A DNA stretch of 24,056 nt. It comes from a virus. The notes beneath the pieces were generated by a model. That model searched no databases, was not told where the DNA came from, and worked only from the letters and a program-made list of their open reading frames with translations. The stretch spans positions 1 to 24,056 of IMG/VR virus record IMGVR_UViG_3300021178_000043, one strand, 5' to 3'. The position numbers and the translations under genes are program-made. The stretch's first letter is position 1. Every line of letters begins with the position of its first letter. Shown here piece by piece: positions 1 through 6,732 of the stretch.

Positions 1-1
1 C

Positions 2-1072
2 ATCCCATTCTGCGGGGTAGCCGGAGCCGAGCTATCCCGCATCCTGATCGAGACCATCCCGAATAACCGTTATACGGCTGACTTCCGCTTTGCACTTGGG
101 CGCTCCGGATGGCACCAAATGCGGAACGTGTGGGCCAAGGAGGCGGGGATTGCCTTCACCAACGTGGCCGCACTCCGTCCGCCAAACAATGACTTTGACT
201 TCCTCCTCTGTTCAAAGAAGGAGCTTCCAGATGACTATCCTCCAATTCCCCCACTCGGAAGAGGGAGGCTTGCCTATCTCAGGCCGCAGTATTTGGGTGA
301 GCTTGACCGTCTCCGAGTCGAAATTGAACAAGCCAGACCAGTCTGTATCGTGGCGGCTGGAGCTATTGCGACCTGGGCCCTCCTTGGAAGAACTGACATT
401 AGCAATGTCCGTGGCACTGCGACAGTGGGTTCGCCAGGAGGGGTTGCTCCGGGAGTAAAAATCCTTCCCACCTATCACCCCTCCGCCGTATTGCCGGGAC
501 GTGGGAGACGGGAGTGGCGTATCATCTGCATGGCCGACTTCTTAAAGGCCGTCAGAGAGTCGGCTTCGCCGACTCTCATCCGGCCTTTAAGAAAAGCACT
601 TATCAACCCCACCATTCCAGAAATAAAAGAGTGGTATCTCCAATCCCAAAACAGTCTCACAGCCACGCTTGGAGTGGATTGTGAAACAGCAGGCTCTCTA
701 ATCACCTGCATCAGTTTCGCCGACTCGCCTACGTCGGCTCTCACAATCCCATTCCGCTCCAAAGACGGTACCCGCAATTACTGGCCCACTCCAGAAGAAG
801 AGATGGTTGCCTGGTTCTACGTTCATGAACTCTTAACGGGCGGCCGCCCCCTCCTCTTCCAGAACGGCATGTATGACATGCAGTATCTGATCCGCATGGG
901 CTTCAACCTGCGCAATGCGCGCGAAGATACCATGCTTCTACACCATTCCCTCTATCCAGAAGTGCAGAAGAGTTTGGGCTTCCTCGGCTCCATCTACACC
1001 AACGAGGCCAGCTGGAAACTGCTGGGCCGACACCGCGCAACCAAAGTTAAAGGAGAAAAACTAGATGAATGA
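2..1072 (+). CDS. Split family A DNA polymerase, N-terminal part: UDG-like domain plus first half of 3'-5' exonuclease (partial at 5' end)
   Basis: The frame is open to the window edge, so the ATG at 119 is internal and the true start is off the left side. The first visible residues (PFCGVAGAEL) match the PFxGxAG motif of the uracil-DNA glycosylase superfamily; TNVAALRPPNN and a late HPS (about visible residues 53-63 and 159-161) fit its other motifs. After a linker comes a DnaQ-like 3'-5' exonuclease: motif I DCE (D226, E228) and motif II NGMYD (N288, D292). The expected motif III (YxxxD) is missing; the protein stops after KGEKLDE, and motif III is at the start of the gene at 1459. Together the two products would rebuild one UDG-exonuclease-polymerase protein of the kind fused in other phages. 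The stop overlaps the next ATG by 8 nt. Domain calls are from motifs; activity and reassembly are inferred. Confidence 0.8.
   Translation: MPFCGVAGAELSRILIETIPNNRYTADFRFALGRSGWHQMRNVWAKEAGIAFTNVAALRPPNNDFDFLLCSKKELPDDYPPIPPLGRGRLAYLRPQYLGELDRLRVEIEQARPVCIVAAGAIATWALLGRTDISNVRGTATVGSPGGVAPGVKILPTYHPSAVLPGRGRREWRIICMADFLKAVRESASPTLIRPLRKALINPTIPEIKEWYLQSQNSLTATLGVDCETAGSLITCISFADSPTSALTIPFRSKDGTRNYWPTPEEEMVAWFYVHELLTGGRPLLFQNGMYDMQYLIRMGFNLRNAREDTMLLHHSLYPEVQKSLGFLGSIYTNEASWKLLGRHRATKVKGEKLDE
541..591. repeat. Compound hairpin, 11 bp outer and 10 bp inner arms, between UDG and exonuclease domains
   Basis: Outer arms: CTTAAAGGCCG (541-551) and CGGCCTTTAAG (581-591). Inner arms: GAGAGTCGGC (555-564) and GCCGACTCTC (568-577) around TTC. 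A 3x3 internal loop separates them. It codes for FLKAVRESASPTLIRPLRKA in the linker of the polymerase N-terminal gene. Confidence 0.9.
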
Positions 1073-1451
1073 ACCAACTCCAGGAGATGGTTACTGGTAT
1101 ATGGCCGGTCCATACTCCGACAACATAGAAGAGCGCTATCAGCAGCATTTAAATGCGGTCTCTGTTTTGACGCGAGCCAAGCTCACCATATACTCTCCAA
1201 TAGTCCATTATCATATGGTAGCCCAAGTGTTTAATATGCCAACTAATGCAGCCTTCTGGAATGAACATAACTACAATATGATACTCCCATCTAGAGGAGT
1301 AATTCTCCTATGTCTTACAAATTGGGCTGACTCAAAAGGAGTCAGGAGCGAGCTTAATTTTAGCAGAGACAAAGGAGTCCCTGTCTGGGCACTCGATCCG
1401 CCAATCTATCAAGGGACTGAAGTAAACCTCGTATGGACTCGCATGATCTGA
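1065..1451 (+). CDS. DUF1937 / nucleoside 2-deoxyribosyltransferase-like protein lying inside the split polymerase
   Basis: A 128-residue protein with the GYWYMAGPYSDN start typical of DUF1937/DUF4406-like, nucleoside 2-deoxyribosyltransferase-related proteins, and a later DSKGVRSEL segment. The Glu of that segment corresponds to the catalytic nucleophile region of nucleoside deoxyribosyltransferases, so an enzymatic role in nucleotide metabolism is possible but not shown. The start ATG follows a strong Shine-Dalgarno (AAAGGAG, 1049-1055) and overlaps the previous stop; the next gene begins 7 nt after its own stop. The central part is clearly richer in A and T than the flanking polymerase halves, which fits independent acquisition. 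Its position between exonuclease motifs II and III is the odd point: it splits a conserved domain rather than lying between domains. Confidence 0.75.
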   Translation: MNEPTPGDGYWYMAGPYSDNIEERYQQHLNAVSVLTRAKLTIYSPIVHYHMVAQVFNMPTNAAFWNEHNYNMILPSRGVILLCLTNWADSKGVRSELNFSRDKGVPVWALDPPIYQGTEVNLVWTRMI

Positions 1452-1458
1452 GATTTTA

Positions 1459-2997
1459 ATGCCAATTATCCAGACAGCCGCAATAGAACCTGGCAAACTG
1501 AATATTGAGGAGCAGCATCAGACCTATTGTGCGCTCGACTCCATGCTCACCCTGGAGATCCTTGAGAATATTAATCGGGAGCATCCGGGCGGAGCAGAGC
1601 CCATCTACTCCTTTGAGCGGGCGCTTCAAGCTCCTCTCCTGGAGATGGCTCTTCACGGCTTCCTCGTCGATGGACTGGATCGGCACCGTATGGAGCTTCA
1701 AGTTAAAAAGAAGGTGCAAGAGTCCCGCATGGTGCTGGACGAGCTAGCTCAGCCTATCTGGGGCAAGAGTCTCAACCCCCGCTCTCACACCCAGCTGTCC
1801 GAGTTCTTCTATAAGACTATGAAAATCCCAGAGATCTGGCTCTCCTTCAAAGGCGAAAGACGGCTGTCGGTTAATCGGGAGGCCCTGGAGAAGATAGATG
1901 AGTATATGTATGCTCGTCCGCTGGTCTCTCTTATCCTTTCATGCCGCGACTTCTACAAGCAGTTGGATGTTTTGACGGAGGAGATAGACGAAGATGGACG
2001 ACACCGAACGAGCTACAATATTGGCGGTACGGAGACTGGTCGATTATCTTCGTCAACTTCCGTCCTCGGAACGGGAGGCAACGCTCAGAATATTGCTCCT
2101 GAACTTAGACGGGTCTTTATCTCAGATCCAGGCTGGAAGCTCTGCTCAATTGACCTCGAACAGGTTGAGGCGCGTGACGTGGGTTTCATCTGTGGTTGCC
2201 TGTTTGGGGATTGGTCTCTCCTGGATTCTTGCGAGTCGGGGGACTTCCACACCAACAACTGCAGACTTATATGGCCAGATCAGCCTTGGCCAGCCGATCC
2301 CGCTGGTTGCCGTCAGCTGGCTGAACGCATCCCCGTCTACCGCGACTGGACTATGCGGGATTTGGCCAAGCGAGGAGGCCATCTCACCAACTACAACGGC
2401 ACCGCCTGGACAATGAGCCGCGTGCTAAAGCTCCCCATCAAGGTATGTGCGGAGTTCCAGGCTAGATATTGTCGTGGCAGTAGCCACGACAATATCAGGC
2501 CAGCCTATCCCGCACTTCGCCAATACTGGAACTGGATAGCTGACCGGCTCCAGACAAAAGGCTCTATAACAACTCCGTTTGGAAGACAGCGTCACTTCTT
2601 CGGAGATCAGCGGAGCGATGCGACCCTGCGGGAGGCGATCGCATTCGTTCCCCAATCAATGACTGCCGACAGGACTAATTTGTGGCTCTGGAAGGTATGG
2701 GCAACTCTCCAAAACCGTATCCAGCTATTGGCACAGACACACGACTCCATCACATTCCAGTTTCGCGAAGACGACGACATTGACGAAATAGTCACTATCG
2801 TCTTAGATTTGTTAGGCGACATTAAGCTCGTAGACTCGAAGAGTCTACGAGCTTATATGGCGCCGGGGGCTGCTAAAGTAGGATGGAATTGGGCACCTGA
2901 GTCGGAAAACAATCCGGCCGGACTAATGAAGTGGAGGAGGGGAACACAAGACAGGCGCTCCAGGCCGAAAGGCCTGGAGCGACTGATGGGAGGATGA
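1459..2997 (+). CDS. Split family A DNA polymerase, C-terminal part: exonuclease motif III and polymerase domain
   Basis: The 512-residue protein starts just before exonuclease motif III (YCALD, residues 23-27), so its first residues complete the exonuclease of the upstream gene. Polymerase landmarks follow: TETGRLSS (191-198); motif A with D232, E237, R239; motif B with R300, K304, Y312 and GT 314-315; motif C THDS with H428-D429, where the usual HDE has Ser in third place. This is the PolA-type replicative enzyme. The only upstream in-frame codons before a stop are TCT, GAG, ATT and TTA, so ATG 1459 is the start; its Shine-Dalgarno is weak and translation may be coupled to the preceding gene. 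Three perfect hairpins lie inside the coding sequence, at residues 336-346, 455-466 and about 500-508; the first two look like in-frame insertions. The stop is 6 nt from the next start. Confidence 0.9.
   Translation: MPIIQTAAIEPGKLNIEEQHQTYCALDSMLTLEILENINREHPGGAEPIYSFERALQAPLLEMALHGFLVDGLDRHRMELQVKKKVQESRMVLDELAQPIWGKSLNPRSHTQLSEFFYKTMKIPEIWLSFKGERRLSVNREALEKIDEYMYARPLVSLILSCRDFYKQLDVLTEEIDEDGRHRTSYNIGGTETGRLSSSTSVLGTGGNAQNIAPELRRVFISDPGWKLCSIDLEQVEARDVGFICGCLFGDWSLLDSCESGDFHTNNCRLIWPDQPWPADPAGCRQLAERIPVYRDWTMRDLAKRGGHLTNYNGTAWTMSRVLKLPIKVCAEFQARYCRGSSHDNIRPAYPALRQYWNWIADRLQTKGSITTPFGRQRHFFGDQRSDATLREAIAFVPQSMTADRTNLWLWKVWATLQNRIQLLAQTHDSITFQFREDDDIDEIVTIVLDLLGDIKLVDSKSLRAYMAPGAAKVGWNWAPESENNPAGLMKWRRGTQDRRSRPKGLERLMGG
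2465..2496. repeat. Perfect hairpin, 14 bp arms, inside the polymerase domain
   Basis: GATATTGTCGTGGC (2465-2478) pairs exactly with 2483-2496 around AGTA. It codes for residues 336-346 (RYCRGSSHDNI), just before PAYPALRQYW, where related polymerases usually continue directly from the helix into an (F/A)xPG/A-x-R-xYW segment. Confidence 0.9.
2823..2855. repeat. Perfect hairpin, 15 bp arms, near the polymerase C-terminus
   Basis: TAAGCTCGTAGACTC (2823-2837) pairs exactly with 2841-2855 around GAA. It codes for residues 455-466, where polymerases of this type have a short basic strand leading to the final GxNW. Confidence 0.9.
2956..2981. repeat. Perfect hairpin, 11 bp arms, GAAA loop, at the 3' end of the polymerase gene
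   Basis: CGCTCCAGGCC (2956-2966) pairs with GGCCTGGAGCG (2971-2981) around GAAA, a GNRA tetraloop. The ribosome binding site of the ATPase gene follows 7 nt later. There is no U-run, so it is not a classical terminator. Confidence 0.85.
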
Positions 2998-3003
2998 GTT
3001 GTC

Positions 3004-4191
3004 GTGCCATCTGGGGACTTGGTCAATCAATTTATGGCATACACTGAAGGTATGCAATCATGCACTCTTTATCGTAAGTGGTGCGCCATCACTATGGTCG
3101 CCGGTGCAATGGAGCGCCGCATCAAAGCAATCTCAGGTCGAGACACTAACTATGCAAATCTCTACGTGATGTTAGTCGGCCCTCCCGGCAGCGGTAAGAG
3201 CGTAATCAACGTAGTCCGCGACCTGTGGGACATGACCCGCAACGAGCTTGGCGCACCCGCCTTCTATTCCGGGGCGAACGACTCCACGAAGGCAGCCCTC
3301 TTCGACGCACTCAACAACGCCTCCCAAATCCATACCCTAACCCAATTCAAATATCACTGTCTGCTGCTTCCCATCGAGGAGTTCTCTAACTCTTTCTCAA
3401 AGTTCGAGGCTGACATCCTCGCATTCCTCACCACAATCTATGATGCCCCTCCGCACTTCAAAGAGTGGCGGCGAAAGAGTGGGGAGACAAGAATTGACTA
3501 TCCTCTCATAACAGCCCTCTTCGGCTACCAGCCCGCCCTTTTAGAGAAAATCCTGATGAAGGATGCTCAGGACCAGGGTTTCCTTCGACGCTCCATCCTT
3601 GTATGGAACGAGGTAGCTGACAGAATTTCCCCCTTCAACTCACCCACAATCAACATGGCTCTTCAGGCGGAGATATGCGAACGTCTCAGCGAAATCAGTC
3701 TGATTTGCGGGGAGATGGAGTGGTCCCAAGGAGCCAAAGATTATCTGACCAAGTGGCATCTTGCTGGCGGGCCGCCTCGTCCCCTTCACGAGGACTTAAA
3801 AAACTATAATACGTCGCGCAGCCAATTTGTAATGAAACTGTCCATGATAGCATCAATGAGTGAGAGTCCATCCATGTCAATTCAGCTTTCTCATGTAGAG
3901 CGCGCCCTCCAATGGCTGCTGGAGGTCGAGGATGTGATGCCCAACGCCTTCAACAGCGCCAAGGGCGAGTCAGAGATCCGCGTCATCAGAAAGCTTCACG
4001 CCGCCATCCTCGTCAAAATGAGCGCCGGTCAGCCTATAACGACTGCCTTCCTCCACACCTGGCTGAGCGAGAGGGTCAAGCCTCAGGTCATCCCCTACAT
4101 AATCCAGAATTTGGTGGTGCGTGAAATCATCGTCCAGAAAGACGATAAGACTTGGCGTGTCACAGGCAAGACTCTAACCGACCTCGGATAG
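3004..4191 (+). CDS. P-loop ATPase, probable replicative helicase (DUF3987-like)
   Basis: A 395-residue protein with a clear Walker A (GPPGSGKS, residues 59-66) and a hydrophobic strand ending in acidic residues (CLLLPIEEF, about 119-127) that can serve as Walker B. The general layout resembles the DUF3987 ATPases found next to phage and plasmid replication genes, and the position directly after the polymerase supports a helicase or primase-helicase role. No zinc finger or primase catalytic motif is visible, so primase activity is not claimed. The start is GTG; the polymerase stop is in the same frame 6 nt upstream, and GGGAGG at 2988-2993 is the ribosome binding site. The 3' end overlaps the oppositely oriented HTH gene by 18 nt. 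Confidence 0.7.
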   Translation: MPSGDLVNQFMAYTEGMQSCTLYRKWCAITMVAGAMERRIKAISGRDTNYANLYVMLVGPPGSGKSVINVVRDLWDMTRNELGAPAFYSGANDSTKAALFDALNNASQIHTLTQFKYHCLLLPIEEFSNSFSKFEADILAFLTTIYDAPPHFKEWRRKSGETRIDYPLITALFGYQPALLEKILMKDAQDQGFLRRSILVWNEVADRISPFNSPTINMALQAEICERLSEISLICGEMEWSQGAKDYLTKWHLAGGPPRPLHEDLKNYNTSRSQFVMKLSMIASMSESPSMSIQLSHVERALQWLLEVEDVMPNAFNSAKGESEIRVIRKLHAAILVKMSAGQPITTAFLHTWLSERVKPQVIPYIIQNLVVREIIVQKDDKTWRVTGKTLTDLG

Positions 4192-4425
4192 ATCCGCCTC
4201 ATGTTCTTCAATCTGAAGCTCATTATATTGCAGAATACCTGTGGCCACTGCAATGGCCACCGCCTGCGGCAAATTAACTGCATTCAGTTTTAATCTGACA
4301 CGATCCAAATAAGTCTTGACTGAGGGGAACGTAAGCCCAATAATAACACCTGTCTCTGCATAAGTCTTCCCGCGTGCAATCCACAGCAGACATTCACGTT
4401 CCCTGCCCGAAAGCTCGTGCCTCAT
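4174..4425 (-). CDS. Stand-alone LuxR/GerE-type helix-turn-helix protein
   Basis: The 83-residue protein is almost entirely one LuxR-type DNA-binding domain: LSGRERECLLWIARGKT, then GLTFPSVKTYLDRVRLKLNA, then QAVAIAVATGIL (about residues 5-64). These match the conserved positions of the GerE fold, including the recognition helix. There is no acyl-homoserine-lactone or receiver domain, so it is not a complete quorum-sensing or response regulator. Similar free-standing domains are common in alphaproteobacterial genomes. The start overlaps the stop of the preceding ejection-protein gene (ATGA) with no Shine-Dalgarno, so it is probably translated by coupling and made late. The stop overlaps the end of the convergent ATPase gene. 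It may regulate phage late genes or host promoters, or act as a decoy; the sequence does not decide. Confidence 0.8.
   Translation of the reverse strand: MRHELSGRERECLLWIARGKTYAETGVIIGLTFPSVKTYLDRVRLKLNAVNLPQAVAIAVATGILQYNELQIEEHEADLSEVG
4241..4260. repeat. Short inverted repeat in the HTH gene (7 bp arms)
   Basis: GTGGCCA at 4241-4247 pairs with TGGCCAC at 4254-4260 around a 6-nt loop. It lies in the codons for the alternating Ala-Val segment of the HTH protein. It is shorter than the other hairpins of this window and may be chance. Confidence 0.4.
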
Positions 4426-6725
4426 TTATTTTGCCCAACCCCAAAGCCCAGCTTGTTAGGCTCTGGTGGAGGTGCAGAAGCAGTCCCGGCTTGAAGCAAA
4501 TTTCTCACTGCATGAGGATTTTGGTAAAGTTCTTTCGCTCCCTGTGTCATTCCATACATACCAAGGCCAGCAGCACCACTCATTAACTGCTGACCCCAGT
4601 CTGGCATTTGCATTCCAAACTCATTCAGTAAATGCTGTCCTCCCAAATAGCCGCTCGCCAGCGAGGGCATATTCCTAATCCAGAACGGAAACTCCCTTCC
4701 GCCAACTGACGTAGCCCTTCTCTGCAGCTCTTTGGCCCAAGCCGTCAACTGCTGTGTCTTCGCCTTAGCATTCTCCTCCGCCTGACTTAATCCAATCTTA
4801 GTCTTTGCCCTTACATTAATGTCCACGTCCCTCAGTCTAGCTCCATGTGAAATAATTTGCTGTTTACCCTCCTTGGCCGCATCAGTCATCTGTTGATGTT
4901 GTGCATCGGCAGCCGCCTTCGCATCAGCAGCCGCACTCTCAGCCGCCGCTCTCTTAGCCGTGATAGCATCCAGAGCTGGCGCATGTGGCCCGAACATCGC
5001 CGCCTTAGCCTCTGGCAGCTTATCATAAGCCGTCTCAGCTTCCCTGCCACCCGCCCTCAGTTTGGACGCTGCCACCTCATTGACCCCTTTATCCAGCGTC
5101 GGCTCCGATCGCAGCTGACTTATCTTCGTGCTGTCATTCCACAGCCCCTTATTATCCGCCAGCATCTTAGGAGTGATAGTCTCTTTCCCCACATTCGTCG
5201 TCGTAACAATATTATCTCCTACAGTCCCTGCCACACCAAACAGACGAGTCGCCTCCTTATTGAATTTGTCGAACGCATCCAGCCCTTCTTGCCCCGCACT
5301 CTTACTAACAGCCGCCCTTATATCATCATTCACCCCTCTATACATCTCATTCAGCTTCTTCACCCCAATCCCAGAGATCACTGACGGGTCGCCTAACGCA
5401 TCCCCAATGGCCGACCTAATATTCCTCAGATCCGCAAACGTAAACTGAGGAGCTTGCCCGGCTGGCAATCCCTGCTTTTGAGCCAGCATATCCAGCTTAG
5501 CATTAACTGCTTCTGGCAGCCTGCTTCTAAACATTGCCGCGATCGGCTCACCTTCTATTCCCGCTCCCGTCACATAAGAGTGCTCTATAGAGCTTTTAAG
5601 ATGAGTTGCATCGCCAAGCGCATCCTGCGGAACCAGCGTACCCTGACTATGATCTACAGGATTTTTATAAAACATCCCCTCTTCAGCCTTGTTTAGCGCT
5701 GGCTTAAACTCACTCCCCAACCATTGCCGGGCCTGATCTTGCATCTTCCCCGTACCCTCTTCCAGCGTCTTCGACGTCCCCAACTTAGCCGCAGCAGCCT
5801 CTCGGTCCGCATCCGCTCCCGTATGCTCAGTCTGCAGTTGTGTATCAGCCGCTGTAGTCTGAATGTCGTGCGCCTTGTCAATATCTGTCTGCGAACCCTT
5901 CTTGAATTGTTTCGCTACTTCCTGCGCTCCCTGAGTCTGTGCCTTCTGCAACTGCTGTTCATCAGGTGCTGCAATGTCGTGAGCTTGTCTAGCCGCAGTG
6001 GCTTCAGCCTGCTCTTTGGCCGCCTGCTCTGCAGCCTGAGTTGCCGCCTGCCTCGCACTTGACTCTCCCCACAGCCGCATGAAACCAGTTCCAGTGAGTG
6101 CAGCTGGCAAACTTGCCCACAGCGGACTTGTGTTAGTATAGTGGTGCCACAGGTCGCCAATAGCCGATGGTATATAAGTGTAACCTAAATTAGCTGCTCT
6201 AGTCATTCCCATCGCTTCGCCCATCGGCAACGTGGCAGTCGCTTGTCCAGCTCCCCTTATTATCTGGCTACTAAGATCTTTCGGCTGAGTCGGGTCATAC
6301 CCAATATTTTTCTGCGCCTCCCCCAGCATCTCGCTCGCCGTATGAGGCGCGAGGAACCTTGTCAGCGCATTATCCGGAATATTAACTCCAAGCTTAGAAA
6401 GCCCAGAACCTATTGCATGTTCTGCTATGGCGGGCAGTCCTAGCATCCCAGCTCCACCCTCAATCGCCCCCTGATAAAGCTGATGTGGCGTACCCGCTAT
6501 AACATCTCCCCAAGTTCGAGGCGTAGCACTGCCACCTTGCGGTACAGCAGCCCCTGGCAACGGAGGTGCAGCAGCCCGCAATGCTGCCCCTCCAGTCAAG
6601 GGAGCCGGAGCACTCCCTGGAACAGTACCTTGTAGCGGCTCTTCTGGTGTCGGTGCTTGCACCTGTGGTTTAAGCTGGGCACGTAATGCGGCTGCCCCAG
6701 TCAGTGGTGGTTGGTTATCAGCCAT
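4422..6725 (-). CDS. Large internal virion / ejection protein candidate
   Basis: A 767-residue protein without a recognised catalytic motif. The N-terminus has a short duplicated unit (PLTGAAALRA and PLTGGAALRA, about residues 7-50) separated by Pro-rich sequence. The middle (about 215-330) and a later segment (about 590-670) are rich in Ala, Gln, Glu and Lys and should form long helices or coiled coils. Near the C-terminus are Gly- and aromatic-rich stretches. Large size, Ala/Gln-rich helices, and position at the end of the late operon after other low-complexity proteins fit the ejection proteins of podoviruses (P22 gp16/gp20 class), but no direct homology is claimed. The start at 6725 follows an AGGTGAG ribosome binding site. 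The 3' end overlaps the HTH gene by 4 nt. No long hairpins were seen in this gene. Confidence 0.6.
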   Translation of the reverse strand: MADNQPPLTGAAALRAQLKPQVQAPTPEEPLQGTVPGSAPAPLTGGAALRAAAPPLPGAAVPQGGSATPRTWGDVIAGTPHQLYQGAIEGGAGMLGLPAIAEHAIGSGLSKLGVNIPDNALTRFLAPHTASEMLGEAQKNIGYDPTQPKDLSSQIIRGAGQATATLPMGEAMGMTRAANLGYTYIPSAIGDLWHHYTNTSPLWASLPAALTGTGFMRLWGESSARQAATQAAEQAAKEQAEATAARQAHDIAAPDEQQLQKAQTQGAQEVAKQFKKGSQTDIDKAHDIQTTAADTQLQTEHTGADADREAAAAKLGTSKTLEEGTGKMQDQARQWLGSEFKPALNKAEEGMFYKNPVDHSQGTLVPQDALGDATHLKSSIEHSYVTGAGIEGEPIAAMFRSRLPEAVNAKLDMLAQKQGLPAGQAPQFTFADLRNIRSAIGDALGDPSVISGIGVKKLNEMYRGVNDDIRAAVSKSAGQEGLDAFDKFNKEATRLFGVAGTVGDNIVTTTNVGKETITPKMLADNKGLWNDSTKISQLRSEPTLDKGVNEVAASKLRAGGREAETAYDKLPEAKAAMFGPHAPALDAITAKRAAAESAAADAKAAADAQHQQMTDAAKEGKQQIISHGARLRDVDINVRAKTKIGLSQAEENAKAKTQQLTAWAKELQRRATSVGGREFPFWIRNMPSLASGYLGGQHLLNEFGMQMPDWGQQLMSGAAGLGMYGMTQGAKELYQNPHAVRNLLQAGTASAPPPEPNKLGFGVGQNK

Positions 6726-6732
6726 AACTCAC

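Noticed and set aside
1065-1510. Self-splicing intron or intein interrupting the polymerase
   Set aside because: The insert is almost entirely one gene with its own start, stop and ribosome binding site. Less than about 60 nt of non-coding sequence remains, and no intein or homing-endonuclease motifs are present.
2956-2981. Rho-independent terminator after the polymerase gene
   Set aside because: The stem is strong but no U-run follows; instead the sequence continues into the next ribosome binding site. The same holds for the 9813 and 14593 stems.
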